Source: VRUE01 sp963807425 (GTDB taxonomy: Bacteria; Actinomycetota; Thermoleophilia; Solirubrobacterales; 70-9). From it: 64,000 nucleotides of DNA. A program made the translations under genes and the position numbers. Within the stretch, counting starts at the first letter, position 1. Each line of letters starts with the position of its first letter. The notes under the pieces were generated by a model, which was not told the DNA's origin, made no database searches, and was given only the letters and a program-made list of their open reading frames with translations. The DNA is taken from the NCBI GenBank assembly GCA_963807425.1, contig CAWEBZ010000012.1, forward strand, positions 1-64,000. Direction: 5' to 3'. Shown here in pieces: positions 50,625-59,765 of the stretch.

Positions 50625-53600
50625 AGCTGGGAAAGATCGCACTTGCCCTCGCCTGCCTCGGGGCATGGCTCGTACCGCAGGCCTCTGCCCAGGCCCCGGC
50701 TCCGGTTTGGCAGTTGATCACGTTTCCGATGCCGACCCATTTCCTCCCCGGCAAAAACGCCGAAATCCTGATGGTCGCGACCAACATCGGCGGCGCCCCT
50801 GCCACCGGCCCGATCACGTTCTCCAACACCCTGCCGGCGGGGATCAAACCGATCGAGGCGGCCCCACGCGAGGACGACTCAACCGCGGCTGATCCAACCT
50901 GCGATCCGATCACCACCCAGACCATCACCTGCACCAGCGCCGGCCCGATCGCTCCAGGCCGTCAACTGGAACTGCGGCTCGTCGTCGAAGTCGCCGCCCC
51001 CGAAGGCCCCTTGACCGACGAATCGAGCGTCAAAGGCGGCGGCGCGGTCGAAGTCAAAACGACCACCCCGCTGCAGGTCAGCCCCACCCCTCCGGTCTTC
51101 GATTTCCTCGCACCCCCCGCAGGCCTCAGCGCGCCGCTGACAGAAGCAGACGGCAGCCCCGCCACCCAAGCGGGCTCTCACCCCTACCAGCTCACCATCA
51201 ACCTCGGCTTCCCCACCGAAAGCCCAGGCAGCGGGGCGCTGGTCGCCGCCGGGCACCTGCGCGACTCGTTCGCCGACCTGCCACGCGGCCTGGTGATCAA
51301 CCCAGCCGCCACGCCTGCGCTCTGCACCGAGGCAGAGCTGATCACCGAGTTCAAACCGAGCTGCCCCCTGGCCTCTCAGATCGGCACCGTCTCGGTGATC
51401 ACCCAGGCGGCGACGCTCGAAGCCCACACCAGCCCCCTCTTCAACATGGTGCCCCCACCGGGGGTGGCGGCTGCGCTGGGCTTCGATGCACTGGGGATCG
51501 GCGTCTTCCCCCACATCATCGGCAGCCTCAGGAGCGACGGGGACTTCGGCCTCTCCGGTGGGGCCACCGACATCGTCGCCCGCTCCCTCAATCCGGTCTT
51601 CGGAGCGCGCATAGAACTATGGAGCGATCCCTCAAGCCCCGCCCACGACGAAGTGCGGGGCCAATGCATGTCCCAGGGTGGCACCTGCCCGACCCCGCAG
51701 ACCAAAACCGCCCTCCTGACGATGCCAAGCGATTGCTCTGGCTCCCAGCTCACCTTCAGGGCCCGGGCCAAATCCTGGGAGAAACCAAACGAGACCAAGG
51801 AAGCGATCTACCAAAGCGCCTCCCTGGAGGGCGCCCCGGTGACGGTCGGCGGCTGCAACGAACTGCAGTTCAAACCGAAAATCGAAGCCAAGCCGACCAC
51901 CAACCTCACCGACAGCCCCTCCGGCCTTGAATTCAACCTGCACCAGCCCCAGGAAATGAAGCTGGGGGGCCGTTCCACCGCAAACCTCAAAGACACCGTC
52001 TTGACCCTGCCCGAGGGCCTGGTGGTCAATCCCTCAGCCGCCCAGGGCCAGGGAGTCTGCACCCCGGCCCAGATCGGCCTAAGGACAGCGGTCGGCCAGA
52101 GCCCGCCGCATTTCTCCAAGGACCCCGCCAGCTGTCCTGACTCGGCCAAGATCGGCACGCTCAAAGTGAGCACGCCGCTGCTTGCCCAGACCGACGAAAC
52201 GAAGACCAAAGTCCAATACGACACCGAAGAGAACGCGATCCCGCGGGTACTGGAGGGCTCCCTCTATCTCGCCGAGCCCTTCCAGAACCCCTTCGGCTCT
52301 CTGCTTGGGATCTACTTCGACATCGAGGACGCCCAATCGGGGACCGTGGTCAAGCTCGCCTCCCAGATCCACGCGGATCCCGTAACCGGTCAGCTGCGCG
52401 GCACCCTGATCGAAAGCCCAGAGCTTCCCCTCCAAGACGCCGAGCTGAAGTTCTTCAACGGCCCACGCGCCTCGCTGCGCACCCCACCCGCCTGCGCCCC
52501 TTACTCAACGAGCGCAGAGCTCACCCCCTGGTCAGCACCCCAGGCCGCCAAAGCCACCGCCACCGACTCCTTCTCACTAACCGGTTCCCCCGACGGCGGC
52601 CCTTGCCCGGCCTCTGCCCCCGCCGCTCCCCACAAACCAGGCTTCAGCGCCAGCACGATCACCCCCAAGGCCGCCTCCTATAGCCCCTTCCTGATGCGGC
52701 TCACCCGCGAGGACGGCTCCCAGAACCTCTCCGGCTTCGAAGCGACCCTGCCGGGCGGGCTGACCGCAAAGCTCGCCGGCATCCCTTACTGCTCCGAGGC
52801 CCAGATCGCTCAGGCCCAAGCCCGCAGCCGCCCCAACGAAGGGGCGCTCGAGCAGGCAAGCCCCTCCTGTCCGGCGGCCTCTGAAGTCGGCAGCGTCGAC
52901 GTCGGCGCTGGTGCCGGCCCCCTACCTCTGCACACATCCGGGCGCATCTACCTAGCCGGCCCTTACAAAGGCGCTCCGCTCAGCTTCGCCGTGATCACCC
53001 CGGCGATCGCCGGGCCCTTTGACCTCGGCACCGTCGTGGTTAGGGCTGCCGCCTACCTCAACCCCGAAACGGCGATCGTCCGCGCCGTCTCCGATCCCCT
53101 GCCGACGATCCTCGAGGGCATACCGCTCGACGTGCGCTCAGCCGCGGTCAAGATGGGCCGCCCCCAGTTCACCCTCAACCCGACCTCTTGCGATCCAAAG
53201 ACGGCGAGCGCCAACGTCACCTCCATCTTCGGCCAGACCGCGGCGCTGACCAGCCCCTTCCAGGTCGGCGGCTGTCGCGACCTGGGCTTCAAGCCCAAGC
53301 TCGACTTCAAGCTCAAAGGCCCGACCAAGCGCACCGGCTTCCCGGCGCTGACTGTCACTGGCAGCTTCAAGGCAGGCCAGGCAAACGTCGAGCGCGCCGC
53401 GGTCGCCCTGCCGGCCTCTGCCTTCCTCGAACAGGCCCATATCGGCACCGTCTGCACCCGCGTGCAGTTCGCCGCCGACAAATGCCCAGCCAGGTCGGTC
53501 TATGGCTTTGCCAAAGCAAAGACGCCGCTGCTAGACAAACCGCTCGAAGGCCCCGTCTACATGCGCTCCTCAAGCCACGAACTACCCGACGTGGTCGCCG

Positions 53601-53890
53601 CCCTGCACGGACAGGTGGACGTCGTCTTGGTCACCCGGATCGACTCGGTCAAAGGCCGCATCCGCGCCACCGTCGAAAACGCCCCCGATGCCCCGGTGAG
53701 CAGCTTCCGCCTGGAAATGCGCGGCGGGCGCAAGGGCCTTTTGGTCAACTCGACCAACCTCTGCGCCAAGCGCAGCTACGTGAGGGTGAAGCTCGACGCC
53801 CACAACGGCAAGACCCACGACTTCAAGGCACCGATGAAAAACGACTGCTCCAAGAAGTCGGGGAAAGGGAAAAAAGGCAAAGGGCGCTAG
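50621..53890 (+). CDS. giant secreted repeat protein with Lys-Gly tail
   Basis: 1089 residues, coupled by ATGA to the propeller gene. A signal peptide (KLGKIALALACLGAWLVPQASA, cleavage near 23) is followed by a DUF11/CARDB-like domain (about 35-130). Then come at least two long related modules with recurring LP-x-GL-x-VNP, C-x-x-AQI, SCP-x-x-x-x-IG and L-x-G-x-(I/L)YLA-(E/G)P. The module starts lie near residues 218, 466 and 710. The basic end KKSGKGKKGKGR echoes the neighbour. No enzyme motif is seen. I infer a surface adhesin or scaffold produced together with the propeller protein. Confidence 0.72.
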   Translation: MKLGKIALALACLGAWLVPQASAQAPAPVWQLITFPMPTHFLPGKNAEILMVATNIGGAPATGPITFSNTLPAGIKPIEAAPREDDSTAADPTCDPITTQTITCTSAGPIAPGRQLELRLVVEVAAPEGPLTDESSVKGGGAVEVKTTTPLQVSPTPPVFDFLAPPAGLSAPLTEADGSPATQAGSHPYQLTINLGFPTESPGSGALVAAGHLRDSFADLPRGLVINPAATPALCTEAELITEFKPSCPLASQIGTVSVITQAATLEAHTSPLFNMVPPPGVAAALGFDALGIGVFPHIIGSLRSDGDFGLSGGATDIVARSLNPVFGARIELWSDPSSPAHDEVRGQCMSQGGTCPTPQTKTALLTMPSDCSGSQLTFRARAKSWEKPNETKEAIYQSASLEGAPVTVGGCNELQFKPKIEAKPTTNLTDSPSGLEFNLHQPQEMKLGGRSTANLKDTVLTLPEGLVVNPSAAQGQGVCTPAQIGLRTAVGQSPPHFSKDPASCPDSAKIGTLKVSTPLLAQTDETKTKVQYDTEENAIPRVLEGSLYLAEPFQNPFGSLLGIYFDIEDAQSGTVVKLASQIHADPVTGQLRGTLIESPELPLQDAELKFFNGPRASLRTPPACAPYSTSAELTPWSAPQAAKATATDSFSLTGSPDGGPCPASAPAAPHKPGFSASTITPKAASYSPFLMRLTREDGSQNLSGFEATLPGGLTAKLAGIPYCSEAQIAQAQARSRPNEGALEQASPSCPAASEVGSVDVGAGAGPLPLHTSGRIYLAGPYKGAPLSFAVITPAIAGPFDLGTVVVRAAAYLNPETAIVRAVSDPLPTILEGIPLDVRSAAVKMGRPQFTLNPTSCDPKTASANVTSIFGQTAALTSPFQVGGCRDLGFKPKLDFKLKGPTKRTGFPALTVTGSFKAGQANVERAAVALPASAFLEQAHIGTVCTRVQFAADKCPARSVYGFAKAKTPLLDKPLEGPVYMRSSSHELPDVVAALHGQVDVVLVTRIDSVKGRIRATVENAPDAPVSSFRLEMRGGRKGLLVNSTNLCAKRSYVRVKLDAHNGKTHDFKAPMKNDCSKKSGKGKKGKGR

Positions 53891-53929
53891 GCCCGACGGA
53901 ACACTGTGACCGCCCGCGCGCCCTGGTCC

Positions 53930-53935
53930 TAGACT
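53930..53935 (+). promoter_or_regulatory. putative leaderless -10 box of the 92-residue gene
   Basis: TAGACT, 8 nt before the ATG at 53944. Confidence 0.45.
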
Positions 53936-53943
53936 CCAGGGCG

Positions 53944-54222
53944 ATGGCTTCTCCCGAGGCGAAGAATCTCGAGGCGATCTCGAAGGCGATCGACCAGCAC
54001 AACTCGAACTGCCCGTTCCCGGCGGCGGAGGTGCGGATGAACCCGTTCGAGGTCGAACGGCTGGGCTGGGATCAAATTCGCGGCCTGCAAGTGGTGCCAG
54101 ACGCCGAGATCGGAACCGGTCGCTTCAGGATCGTCTGCTCCCGCGACCTCGATGGCGAGGGCCTCGAGGAGGTCGAGGCCGTCGGCCAGGAGCTCCAGAC
54201 CGTCGCCCCAGCCAATAACTGA
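53944..54222 (+). CDS. hypothetical protein, 92 residues
   Basis: Not recognised. It has a short N-terminal helix (MASPEAKNLEAISKAIDQHN), then NCPFPAAEVRMNPFEVERLGW, a strand-rich part with VVPDAEIGTGRFRIVCSRD, and an acidic end. It has no signal peptide or membrane segment and is likely cytoplasmic. It has its own -10-like box and ends 6 nt before the convergent ccdA stop. Codon use is like the neighbours. Confidence 0.65.
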   Translation: MASPEAKNLEAISKAIDQHNSNCPFPAAEVRMNPFEVERLGWDQIRGLQVVPDAEIGTGRFRIVCSRDLDGEGLEEVEAVGQELQTVAPANN

Positions 54223-54228
54223 AACTGG

Positions 54229-54990
54229 CTAGACCGAGTTCCAGAAGTCGAGGCCGAGGCCGCTGAGCCAGCTCTGGGCTTCGGCGTTGAGCTGAGTCAG
54301 CTGGTTGGTCCAGATCAAGATGCCCATCGCGATCAGGATCAGGCCGCCCGTGGCGACTATCGCCTGGTAGTGGCGCTTGACCACGGCAAAGGCAGTCGTG
54401 GCGCGGGAGAAGGCGATCGCGGTGAGGAGAAAGGGGATCGCCAGGCCGGCGGAGTAGACGGCAAGCAGGAAGGCGCCGCGCCCGGCCGAGTCCGAGAGCG
54501 AGGCGGCGGAGAGGATGGCGCCGAGGGTGGGGCCGATGCAGGGCGTCCAGGCGATCGCGAAGGCGGCGCCGGCGACGATCGGACCTCCCTTTCCCGCCCG
54601 TTCGAGCAGTGCGTCGACGTGCCACTCGCGGTTGAGGCGGGTGACGAAGAGGGAGGCGACGAAGAGAACCCCCATGGCGATGATCAGCGCGCCTGAGATC
54701 TTCGTCAGCAGTTGCTCGTGGTCGTGGAGGGTGGAGCCAAGGCCCGTTGCCGTCAGGCCGAGGAGGATGAAGATCGTCGAGAAGCTGGCGACGAAGAGCA
54801 GGCTGGGGCCGAGGATGCGCCGCCAGCCTGCGCTGTCCAGTTCCGAGGCGGAGACACCGCTGACCGCGGAGAGATAGCCCGGGACGAGCGGCAGCACGCA
54901 GGGGGAGAGGAAGGAGACGAATCCGGCGGCGAGCGCGGCGAAGATGCCCACGCCCGCGGCGGGATTGGTGCTCAACTCGGCGAGGATCAC
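54229..54990 (-). CDS. ccdA: CcdA-family cytochrome c biogenesis / thiol redox membrane protein
   Basis: CcdA carries electrons across the membrane by a cysteine pair, to reduce apocytochrome c or other extracytoplasmic thiols. GTG at 54990 gives 253 residues with six hydrophobic segments. The two cysteines lie in the classic motifs SFLSPCVLPLVPGYLS and FAIAWTPCIGPTLGAILS. TACCCT precedes the start by 8 nt. It could work with the DsbA/VKOR pair at 60.3-61.5 kb in extracytoplasmic redox balance. Confidence 0.92.
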   Translation of the reverse strand: MILAELSTNPAAGVGIFAALAAGFVSFLSPCVLPLVPGYLSAVSGVSASELDSAGWRRILGPSLLFVASFSTIFILLGLTATGLGSTLHDHEQLLTKISGALIIAMGVLFVASLFVTRLNREWHVDALLERAGKGGPIVAGAAFAIAWTPCIGPTLGAILSAASLSDSAGRGAFLLAVYSAGLAIPFLLTAIAFSRATTAFAVVKRHYQAIVATGGLILIAMGILIWTNQLTQLNAEAQSWLSGLGLDFWNSV

Positions 54991-54998
54991 GGCCCTCC

Positions 54999-55004
54999 AG
55001 GGTA
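54999..55004 (-). promoter_or_regulatory. putative leaderless -10 box of ccdA
   Basis: TACCCT on the minus strand, 8 nt before the GTG at 54990. The interval GGAGGGCC could also act as a weak ribosome site. Confidence 0.45.
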
Positions 55005-55033
55005 CCTCCGGCGGGCCAGCAAGACTGCAGCGC

Positions 55034-56119
55034 GTGGAACTGTTCAACGCCAGCGGCGCCGCCAGGCGGCTGCAAGCGTCTCCGCTGCTCGCGATCGGTC
55101 CCAGCGAGCCCGGCCCGACACTGCGCCGCGGCGCTCTGGTTGCAGTGCCGGTCGGCGTTGCCCTTCTGCTCGAGCTCGGCCTGGACAGCCCGACCAAGGG
55201 TGCGATAGGCACCGGGGCGTTGCTCGCCGGGTTCCCCGGCATGGACGCTCCGGCGCGGGCCCGGGCCGCATGGCAGGCGGCGGTTGCGCCCCTGATCGGG
55301 ATCGCCGCCGCCCTCGGCATCCTCACCGGCTCCTCGGCGGTGCTCGCGATCGCGACGATGGCCGTGATCGCCGCCGCCGCCGGCTACTGCTTCTCCGTCT
55401 CCTTGCGCTTCGCGATCTTCGGCCTCTCGGTTGCGCTGTCGCTGCTGATCGCCCAGGACCTGCCGCTCGACTCCGGTGACGTCCTACCTGCGCTCCTCCT
55501 CGCCACGGCAGGCGGCCTCCTGCAAGCTGCCTTCTCGCTCGTCGTCTGGGCGGCGGGAGACCGCGAGGAGGAGGGCGGGGGAGAGACCTGGAGCGCCCGC
55601 GCCGCGCTCGAGGCTCTCCGCGCCAACCTGAGCCTCCACTCGACCAGCTTTCGCCACGCGCTGCGCTTCGGCGCAGCCCTCGCGGCCGGGGTCGCCACCT
55701 ATTGGTTGATCGGGATGGAGGAACATGGCTTCTGGATTCCGCTGACGATCCTCTTCGTCCTTCGCCCCGAGGAGGGGGAGACCCATCACCGCCTGATCCT
55801 GCGCGCCGCGGGCACTCTGGTCGGCCTGGTCCTTGCCACGGCGCTGGCCGAGTGGCTGCGTGGGGACGAGGTTGCCATCGCACTCGCCCTCACCGTTGCT
55901 ACCGCCTTCGCCTACGGCCTGCTCACTGTCCAGTACGCCCTCTTCACCGCCGCGATCACCATCTACGCCGTGCTACTCGCCGACTCACTGGGCGAGCCCG
56001 CTCTACATGCCGCGGATGCCCGGGGGGTGGCGACCGCGGTCGGGATCGCGATCGCCTTCGCCGCATTCTTCCTCTGGCCCAATCCGAGAGAAGACCCTTA
56101 TTTGACGGTCAGCGACTGA
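55034..56119 (+). CDS. FUSC-family (fusaric acid resistance-like) membrane protein
   Basis: About 361 residues from GTG 55034. The frame is open to 54944. Two sets of membrane helices (about 35-175 and 215-355) are separated by a charged cytosolic segment (AAGDREEEGGGETWSARAAL). The second half has the family stretch SFRHALRFGAALAAGVATYWL and GFWIPLTILFVLRPEEGETHHRLILRAAGTLVG, typical of FUSC/YccS-like transport proteins. The substrate is unknown. Divergent from ccdA. No TANNNT box before the start, so the start is less certain. Confidence 0.75.
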   Translation: MELFNASGAARRLQASPLLAIGPSEPGPTLRRGALVAVPVGVALLLELGLDSPTKGAIGTGALLAGFPGMDAPARARAAWQAAVAPLIGIAAALGILTGSSAVLAIATMAVIAAAAGYCFSVSLRFAIFGLSVALSLLIAQDLPLDSGDVLPALLLATAGGLLQAAFSLVVWAAGDREEEGGGETWSARAALEALRANLSLHSTSFRHALRFGAALAAGVATYWLIGMEEHGFWIPLTILFVLRPEEGETHHRLILRAAGTLVGLVLATALAEWLRGDEVAIALALTVATAFAYGLLTVQYALFTAAITIYAVLLADSLGEPALHAADARGVATAVGIAIAFAAFFLWPNPREDPYLTVSD

Positions 56120-56222
56120 CCGGCGGGCGCCTGAATTCCCGTCCCAGGGCCGCAAGCGGTAGATTTCCTGGCTACGCAGCCAAACCGCCGCGGCAGCGCG
56201 GGGGAGACCACAGGAGCAGACT

Positions 56223-57416
56223 TTGAGCAACCGCACGTTCGTGATCGGGGTCGGGATGACCAAGTTCGAGAAGCCCGGCACCAAGGAGGGCGACTACCCG
56301 GACTGGGCCAAGGAGGCGGGGGAGAAGGCGCTTGCCGACGCCGGCGTTCCCTACGAGGACGTTGAGCAGGCCTACGCGGGCTACTGCTACGGCGATTCCA
56401 CCTACGGCCAGCGGGCGCTCTACCAGCTCGGCCTCACCGGGATCCCGGTCGTCAACGTCAACAACAACTGCTCGACCGGATCCTCAGCGCTGTTCCTCGC
56501 TCGCCAGGCGGTCAAGGGCGGCATCGCCGACTGTGCGCTCGCGCTCGGCTTCGAGAAGATGGAGCCGGGCTCGCTCGGCGTCAAGTACACCGACCGCACC
56601 AACGCGCTCGACAAGCACGCGATGCGGATGTTCGAGATCCGCGATCCCGAGCAGTCGCCACCGGCCCCGCAGATGTTCGGCAATGCCGGCCGCGACCACA
56701 TGGAGAAGTACGGCTCCAATCCCGACCACTACGCCTGGATCGGCTGGAAGAACCACAAGCACTCGGTCAACAACCCCTACGCCCAGTTCCAGGACGAGTA
56801 CACGATCGAGGACATCAAGGCCGCGAAGATGATCCACGACCCGCTGACCAAGCTGCAGTGCTCGCCCACCTCCGACGGCTCGGCCTGCGCGATCGTCGCC
56901 TCCGAGCGCTACGTCGACGAGCACGGCCTCTGGGAGCAGGCGGTCGAGATCGCCGGCCAGTCGATGGTCACCGATCTCTCCTCGACCTTCGCCGAGGACA
57001 CCGACTGCATGAAGATCGTCGGCGCCGACATGTCGAAGCAGGCAGCGAACGAGGCCTACGAGGAGGCCGGGGTGGCCGCCGAGGAAGTCGACGTCTGCGA
57101 GCTGCACGACTGCTTCAGCGCCAACGAGCTGATCACTTATGAAGCGCTCGGCTTCGCCGCCGAGGGCGAGGGTCACAAGCTGGTCGAGGAAGAGGCGACG
57201 ACATATGGCGGCAAGGTCGTCGTCAACCCGTCCGGGGGACTGATCTCCAAGGGCCATCCGCTCGGCGCCACCGGCCTCGCCCAGTGCGCGGAACTGACCT
57301 GGCAGCTGCGCGGCCAGGCCGACAAGCGCCAGGTCGACGGCGCCAAGCTGGCTCTGCAGCACAACATCGGCCTCGGCGGAGCCGCCGTGGTCACCGTCTA
57401 CAAGCCGGCGGCCTGA
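56223..57416 (+). CDS. thiolase-family lipid-transfer protein / acetyl-CoA acetyltransferase (SCP-x type)
   Basis: 397 residues with TTG start and AGGAG 6 nt upstream. The thiolase fold has the nucleophile in VNNNCSTGSSALFLARQAV, then CELHDCFSANELITYEALG and the C-terminal GGLISKGHPLGATGLAQC. SCP-x/lipid-transfer thiolases cleave or move long or branched beta-ketoacyl chains, for example in sterol side-chain or unusual fatty-acid breakdown. It is followed 25 nt later by an SDR gene, fitting a beta-oxidation-like pair. A possible -10 TAGATT lies near 56160. Confidence 0.88.
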   Translation: MSNRTFVIGVGMTKFEKPGTKEGDYPDWAKEAGEKALADAGVPYEDVEQAYAGYCYGDSTYGQRALYQLGLTGIPVVNVNNNCSTGSSALFLARQAVKGGIADCALALGFEKMEPGSLGVKYTDRTNALDKHAMRMFEIRDPEQSPPAPQMFGNAGRDHMEKYGSNPDHYAWIGWKNHKHSVNNPYAQFQDEYTIEDIKAAKMIHDPLTKLQCSPTSDGSACAIVASERYVDEHGLWEQAVEIAGQSMVTDLSSTFAEDTDCMKIVGADMSKQAANEAYEEAGVAAEEVDVCELHDCFSANELITYEALGFAAEGEGHKLVEEEATTYGGKVVVNPSGGLISKGHPLGATGLAQCAELTWQLRGQADKRQVDGAKLALQHNIGLGGAAVVTVYKPAA

Positions 57417-57441
57417 GGGACGCCTGGAGGAGGAGGGCACG

Positions 57442-58323
57442 ATGGCAAAGCAGCGACAGGCACTTGCCGGCAAGGTCGTGGCGATCACCGGGGGCGCCCG
57501 GGGGATCGGCAAGGCGACCGCGACGGCACTGGTGCGCAAGGGCTGCCGGATCGCCATCGGCGACCTCGATCTCTCCTTGGCCGAGCAGACGGCGGCGGGG
57601 CTGGGCGGCGGCACGGTTGCGCTGCCGCTCGACGTCACCGACCGTTCCTCCTTCGCCGCCTTCCTCGACGAGGCTGAGCGCCAGCTCGGCCCCGTCGACG
57701 TGGTGATCAACAACGCCGGGATCATGCCGGTGACGCCATTCGTCGAGGAGTCCGACGACTCGATCAAGCGCCAGCTCGACATCAACGTCTATGGCGTCAT
57801 CGTGGGAACGCAGCTGGCGATCGAACGCCTGCGCCCGCGCGGCGCCGGCCACATCGTCAACCTTGCCTCGCAGGCCGGCAAGGGCGGCTTCCCCGGTATC
57901 GCGACCTATTCGGGCACCAAGCACGCTGTGGTCGGGATCAGCGAGGCGGTCCGCGCCGAGCTGCGCGGGAGCGGGGTGGAGGTGGCCTGTGTGATGCCGA
58001 CGGTGGTCAACACCGAGCTCACGTCCGGCGTCGGTCAGCGGCTGATCAAAGCAGTCGAGGCAGAGGACGTCGCCAACGAGATCGTCGACGCGCTCGAAGT
58101 CCCGCGCTTCGACGTCTGGGTCCCGCGCGTCAACGGCATCTTCTTCAAGATCGTCTCGCTGCTGCCGCGCGGCATGCGCGAGGGACTCGGCAGGCTGATG
58201 AAAGTCGACAAGCTGATGACCGAAGTCGACCACGGCGCCCGGCAGGCCTATGAGGACCGTGCCGCCCAGAGCGAGCCGGGCCTCGATGACCAGCCCACCG
58301 AGGCGCAGCGCGACGCCGCCTGA
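57442..58323 (+). CDS. short-chain dehydrogenase/reductase
   Basis: A 293-residue NAD(P)-dependent oxidoreductase. The Rossmann motif is AITGGARGIGKATA (TGxxxGxG). NNAG is in VVINNAGIMP. The catalytic Ser is in IVNLASQAGKGG and the YxxxK is in ATYSGTKHAVVG. The C-terminal extension (about 230-293) is longer than in minimal SDRs and amphipathic (GIFFKIVSLLPRGMREGLGRLMKVDKLM), possibly membrane-associated. The substrate is unknown but probably lipid-linked given the thiolase upstream. GGAGGAGG lies before the ATG. Confidence 0.9.
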   Translation: MAKQRQALAGKVVAITGGARGIGKATATALVRKGCRIAIGDLDLSLAEQTAAGLGGGTVALPLDVTDRSSFAAFLDEAERQLGPVDVVINNAGIMPVTPFVEESDDSIKRQLDINVYGVIVGTQLAIERLRPRGAGHIVNLASQAGKGGFPGIATYSGTKHAVVGISEAVRAELRGSGVEVACVMPTVVNTELTSGVGQRLIKAVEAEDVANEIVDALEVPRFDVWVPRVNGIFFKIVSLLPRGMREGLGRLMKVDKLMTEVDHGARQAYEDRAAQSEPGLDDQPTEAQRDAA

Positions 58324-58351
58324 CCCGCCAGATACTTCTCGTAACGTTTAG

Positions 58352-58368
58352 CCCCTCGCAGCGAGGGG
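58352..58368 (+). terminator. short GC hairpin after SDR gene
   Basis: CCCCTCG-CAG-CGAGGGG, a 7-bp perfect stem, 28 nt after the SDR stop. It is followed by an unusually A/T-rich stretch (58378-58432) with the promoter of the next gene. There is no T-run directly after the stem. Confidence 0.5.
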
Positions 58369-58420
58369 AGACTAGCTGGCTGTTTAACGAACTATAAACA
58401 CTCCTATCTTTAAAAAAGGC

Positions 58421-58426
58421 TATGTT
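58421..58426 (+). promoter_or_regulatory. putative leaderless -10 box of methyltransferase 1
   Basis: TATGTT, 6 nt before the ATG at 58433. A second candidate with leader is TTTAAC (58383) - 16 nt - TATCTT (58405-58410) with AAAAAAGG as ribosome site. Confidence 0.4.
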
Positions 58427-58432
58427 TTTTAG

Positions 58433-59074
58433 ATGGGGCGATGGTACGACGCCATTTTCGGCCGCCTGTTCACCTGGTGGTATGGGCTCAGCATGCGGCT
58501 CGTCGATGAGGTGGGTCTGCGGGAGACCCGTCGCGAAGTGCTGCGGGAGGCGACCGGGAGGACGCTCGACGTCGGCAGCGGGACCGGCGCGAACCTGCGG
58601 CTCTATCCCGTGCAGGTAAGCGAGCTGGTGCTTGCAGAGCCCGATCCCCACATGAGGGAGGTCCTGCGCGAGAAACTTCTGGCGGAAGGCAGGGCGAACA
58701 CCGAGCTCGTCCCGGCTCGGGCGGAAGCTCTTCCCTTTCCCGACTCGAGCTTCGACTCCGTCGCCCTGACCATGGTGCTCTGCACGATCCCCGACCCTGA
58801 CGCCGCGCTCGCCGAGGCGGCACGGGTCCTCAAACCGGGTGGAAAGCTCCTCTTCATGGAGCACGTCCGCTCGGAAGATCCGGGTTTCGCTCGCCTGCAA
58901 GACCGTCTGGAGAGGATTTGGCGCTTTTTCGCCGACGGCTGCCACTGCAACAGGGACAGTCTCTCGACGATCGAATCGTCGACCTTCGAAGTCGAGACGT
59001 TCAAGCGCGGCAACATGCCGATGGCCCCGCTGATCATCAGACCCCTGGTCTACGGGCGCGCTGTTCGCAACTGA
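58433..59074 (+). CDS. class I SAM-dependent methyltransferase 1
   Basis: 213 residues. N-terminal helix GRWYDAIFGRLFTWWYGLSM, motif I LDVGSGTGANLRLYP, acidic end of strand 2 in LVLAEPDPHM, motif post-II FDSVALTMVLCTIPDPDAAL and motif III RVLKPGGKLLFMEHV. A Cys/His cluster, FFADGCHCNRDS, near the C-terminus is shared with the next gene. This type resembles phospholipid/quinone methyltransferases of the UbiE/PmtA kind. Substrate unassigned. Confidence 0.85.
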   Translation: MGRWYDAIFGRLFTWWYGLSMRLVDEVGLRETRREVLREATGRTLDVGSGTGANLRLYPVQVSELVLAEPDPHMREVLREKLLAEGRANTELVPARAEALPFPDSSFDSVALTMVLCTIPDPDAALAEAARVLKPGGKLLFMEHVRSEDPGFARLQDRLERIWRFFADGCHCNRDSLSTIESSTFEVETFKRGNMPMAPLIIRPLVYGRAVRN

Positions 59075-59114
59075 GCCGCGTCCGCAGGACTAGACCGACG
59101 GCCCCTGCGGGCGC

Positions 59115-59120
59115 TACGTT
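59115..59120 (+). promoter_or_regulatory. putative leaderless -10 box of methyltransferase 2
   Basis: TACGTT, 6 nt before the ATG at 59127. There is no ribosome site. Confidence 0.5.
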
Positions 59121-59126
59121 CCTCAC

Positions 59127-59765
59127 ATGGGACGGATCTACGACGCGACCTGGGGAAGGGGCTTCTCCGCTGTCTACGACCGCGGCCTGAAGGCGACCGA
59201 AGAGGCGGGGCTGCGCGAGATGCGCCGGCAAGCACTGGCCGGCGCGAAGGGGCGGACCATCGACCTGGGCGCTGGGACCGGGGCCAACCTCGAGCTATTT
59301 CCTCCGGCGGTAACCGAGTTGGTCTTGGCCGAGCCCGACCCACATATGCTCAAGAAGCTTCGCGCAAAGCTCGCGGCAGCCGGATCGGCGGCGTCGGCGG
59401 TTCAGGCTCCCGCCGAAAGCCTTCCCTTCAACGACTCCAGTTTCGATACCGCTGTCTTCACCCTGGTCCTCTGCACGGTTCCGGACCCGGCAGCGGCGCT
59501 AGCCGAGGCGGCGAGAGTGCTGCGCCCCGGCGGGCGACTGCTGTTCGTCGAGCACGTCAGGGCCGAGGATCCCGGCCTGGCGCGCTGGCAGGACCGCCTC
59601 GAGAAGCCCTGGCGCTTTCTCGCCGACGGCTGTCATTGCAACCGCGACACGGTCGCGGCGATCGAGGCATCGCCGCTGAGGCTGGAGCGGGTCGAGCGAG
59701 GCGACCTGCCGAAGGCGGTGCCGATCGTCAAGCCCTTGGCCATGGGCAGCGCGGCGCTAGGCTGA
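59127..59765 (+). CDS. class I SAM-dependent methyltransferase 2 (paralogue of the preceding gene)
   Basis: 212 residues aligned with methyltransferase 1 from end to end (GRIYDATWGRGFSAVYDRGL, IDLGAGTGANLELFP, LVLAEPDPHMLKKL, VLCTVPDPAAALAEAARVL, LLFVEHVRAEDPGLARWQDRLE, FLADGCHCNRDT). It is an old tandem duplication with clear divergence. The conserved GCHC motif in both may be part of the substrate site. The stop lies within the convergent gene end (9-bp overlap). Confidence 0.85.
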   Translation: MGRIYDATWGRGFSAVYDRGLKATEEAGLREMRRQALAGAKGRTIDLGAGTGANLELFPPAVTELVLAEPDPHMLKKLRAKLAAAGSAASAVQAPAESLPFNDSSFDTAVFTLVLCTVPDPAAALAEAARVLRPGGRLLFVEHVRAEDPGLARWQDRLEKPWRFLADGCHCNRDTVAAIEASPLRLERVERGDLPKAVPIVKPLAMGSAALG

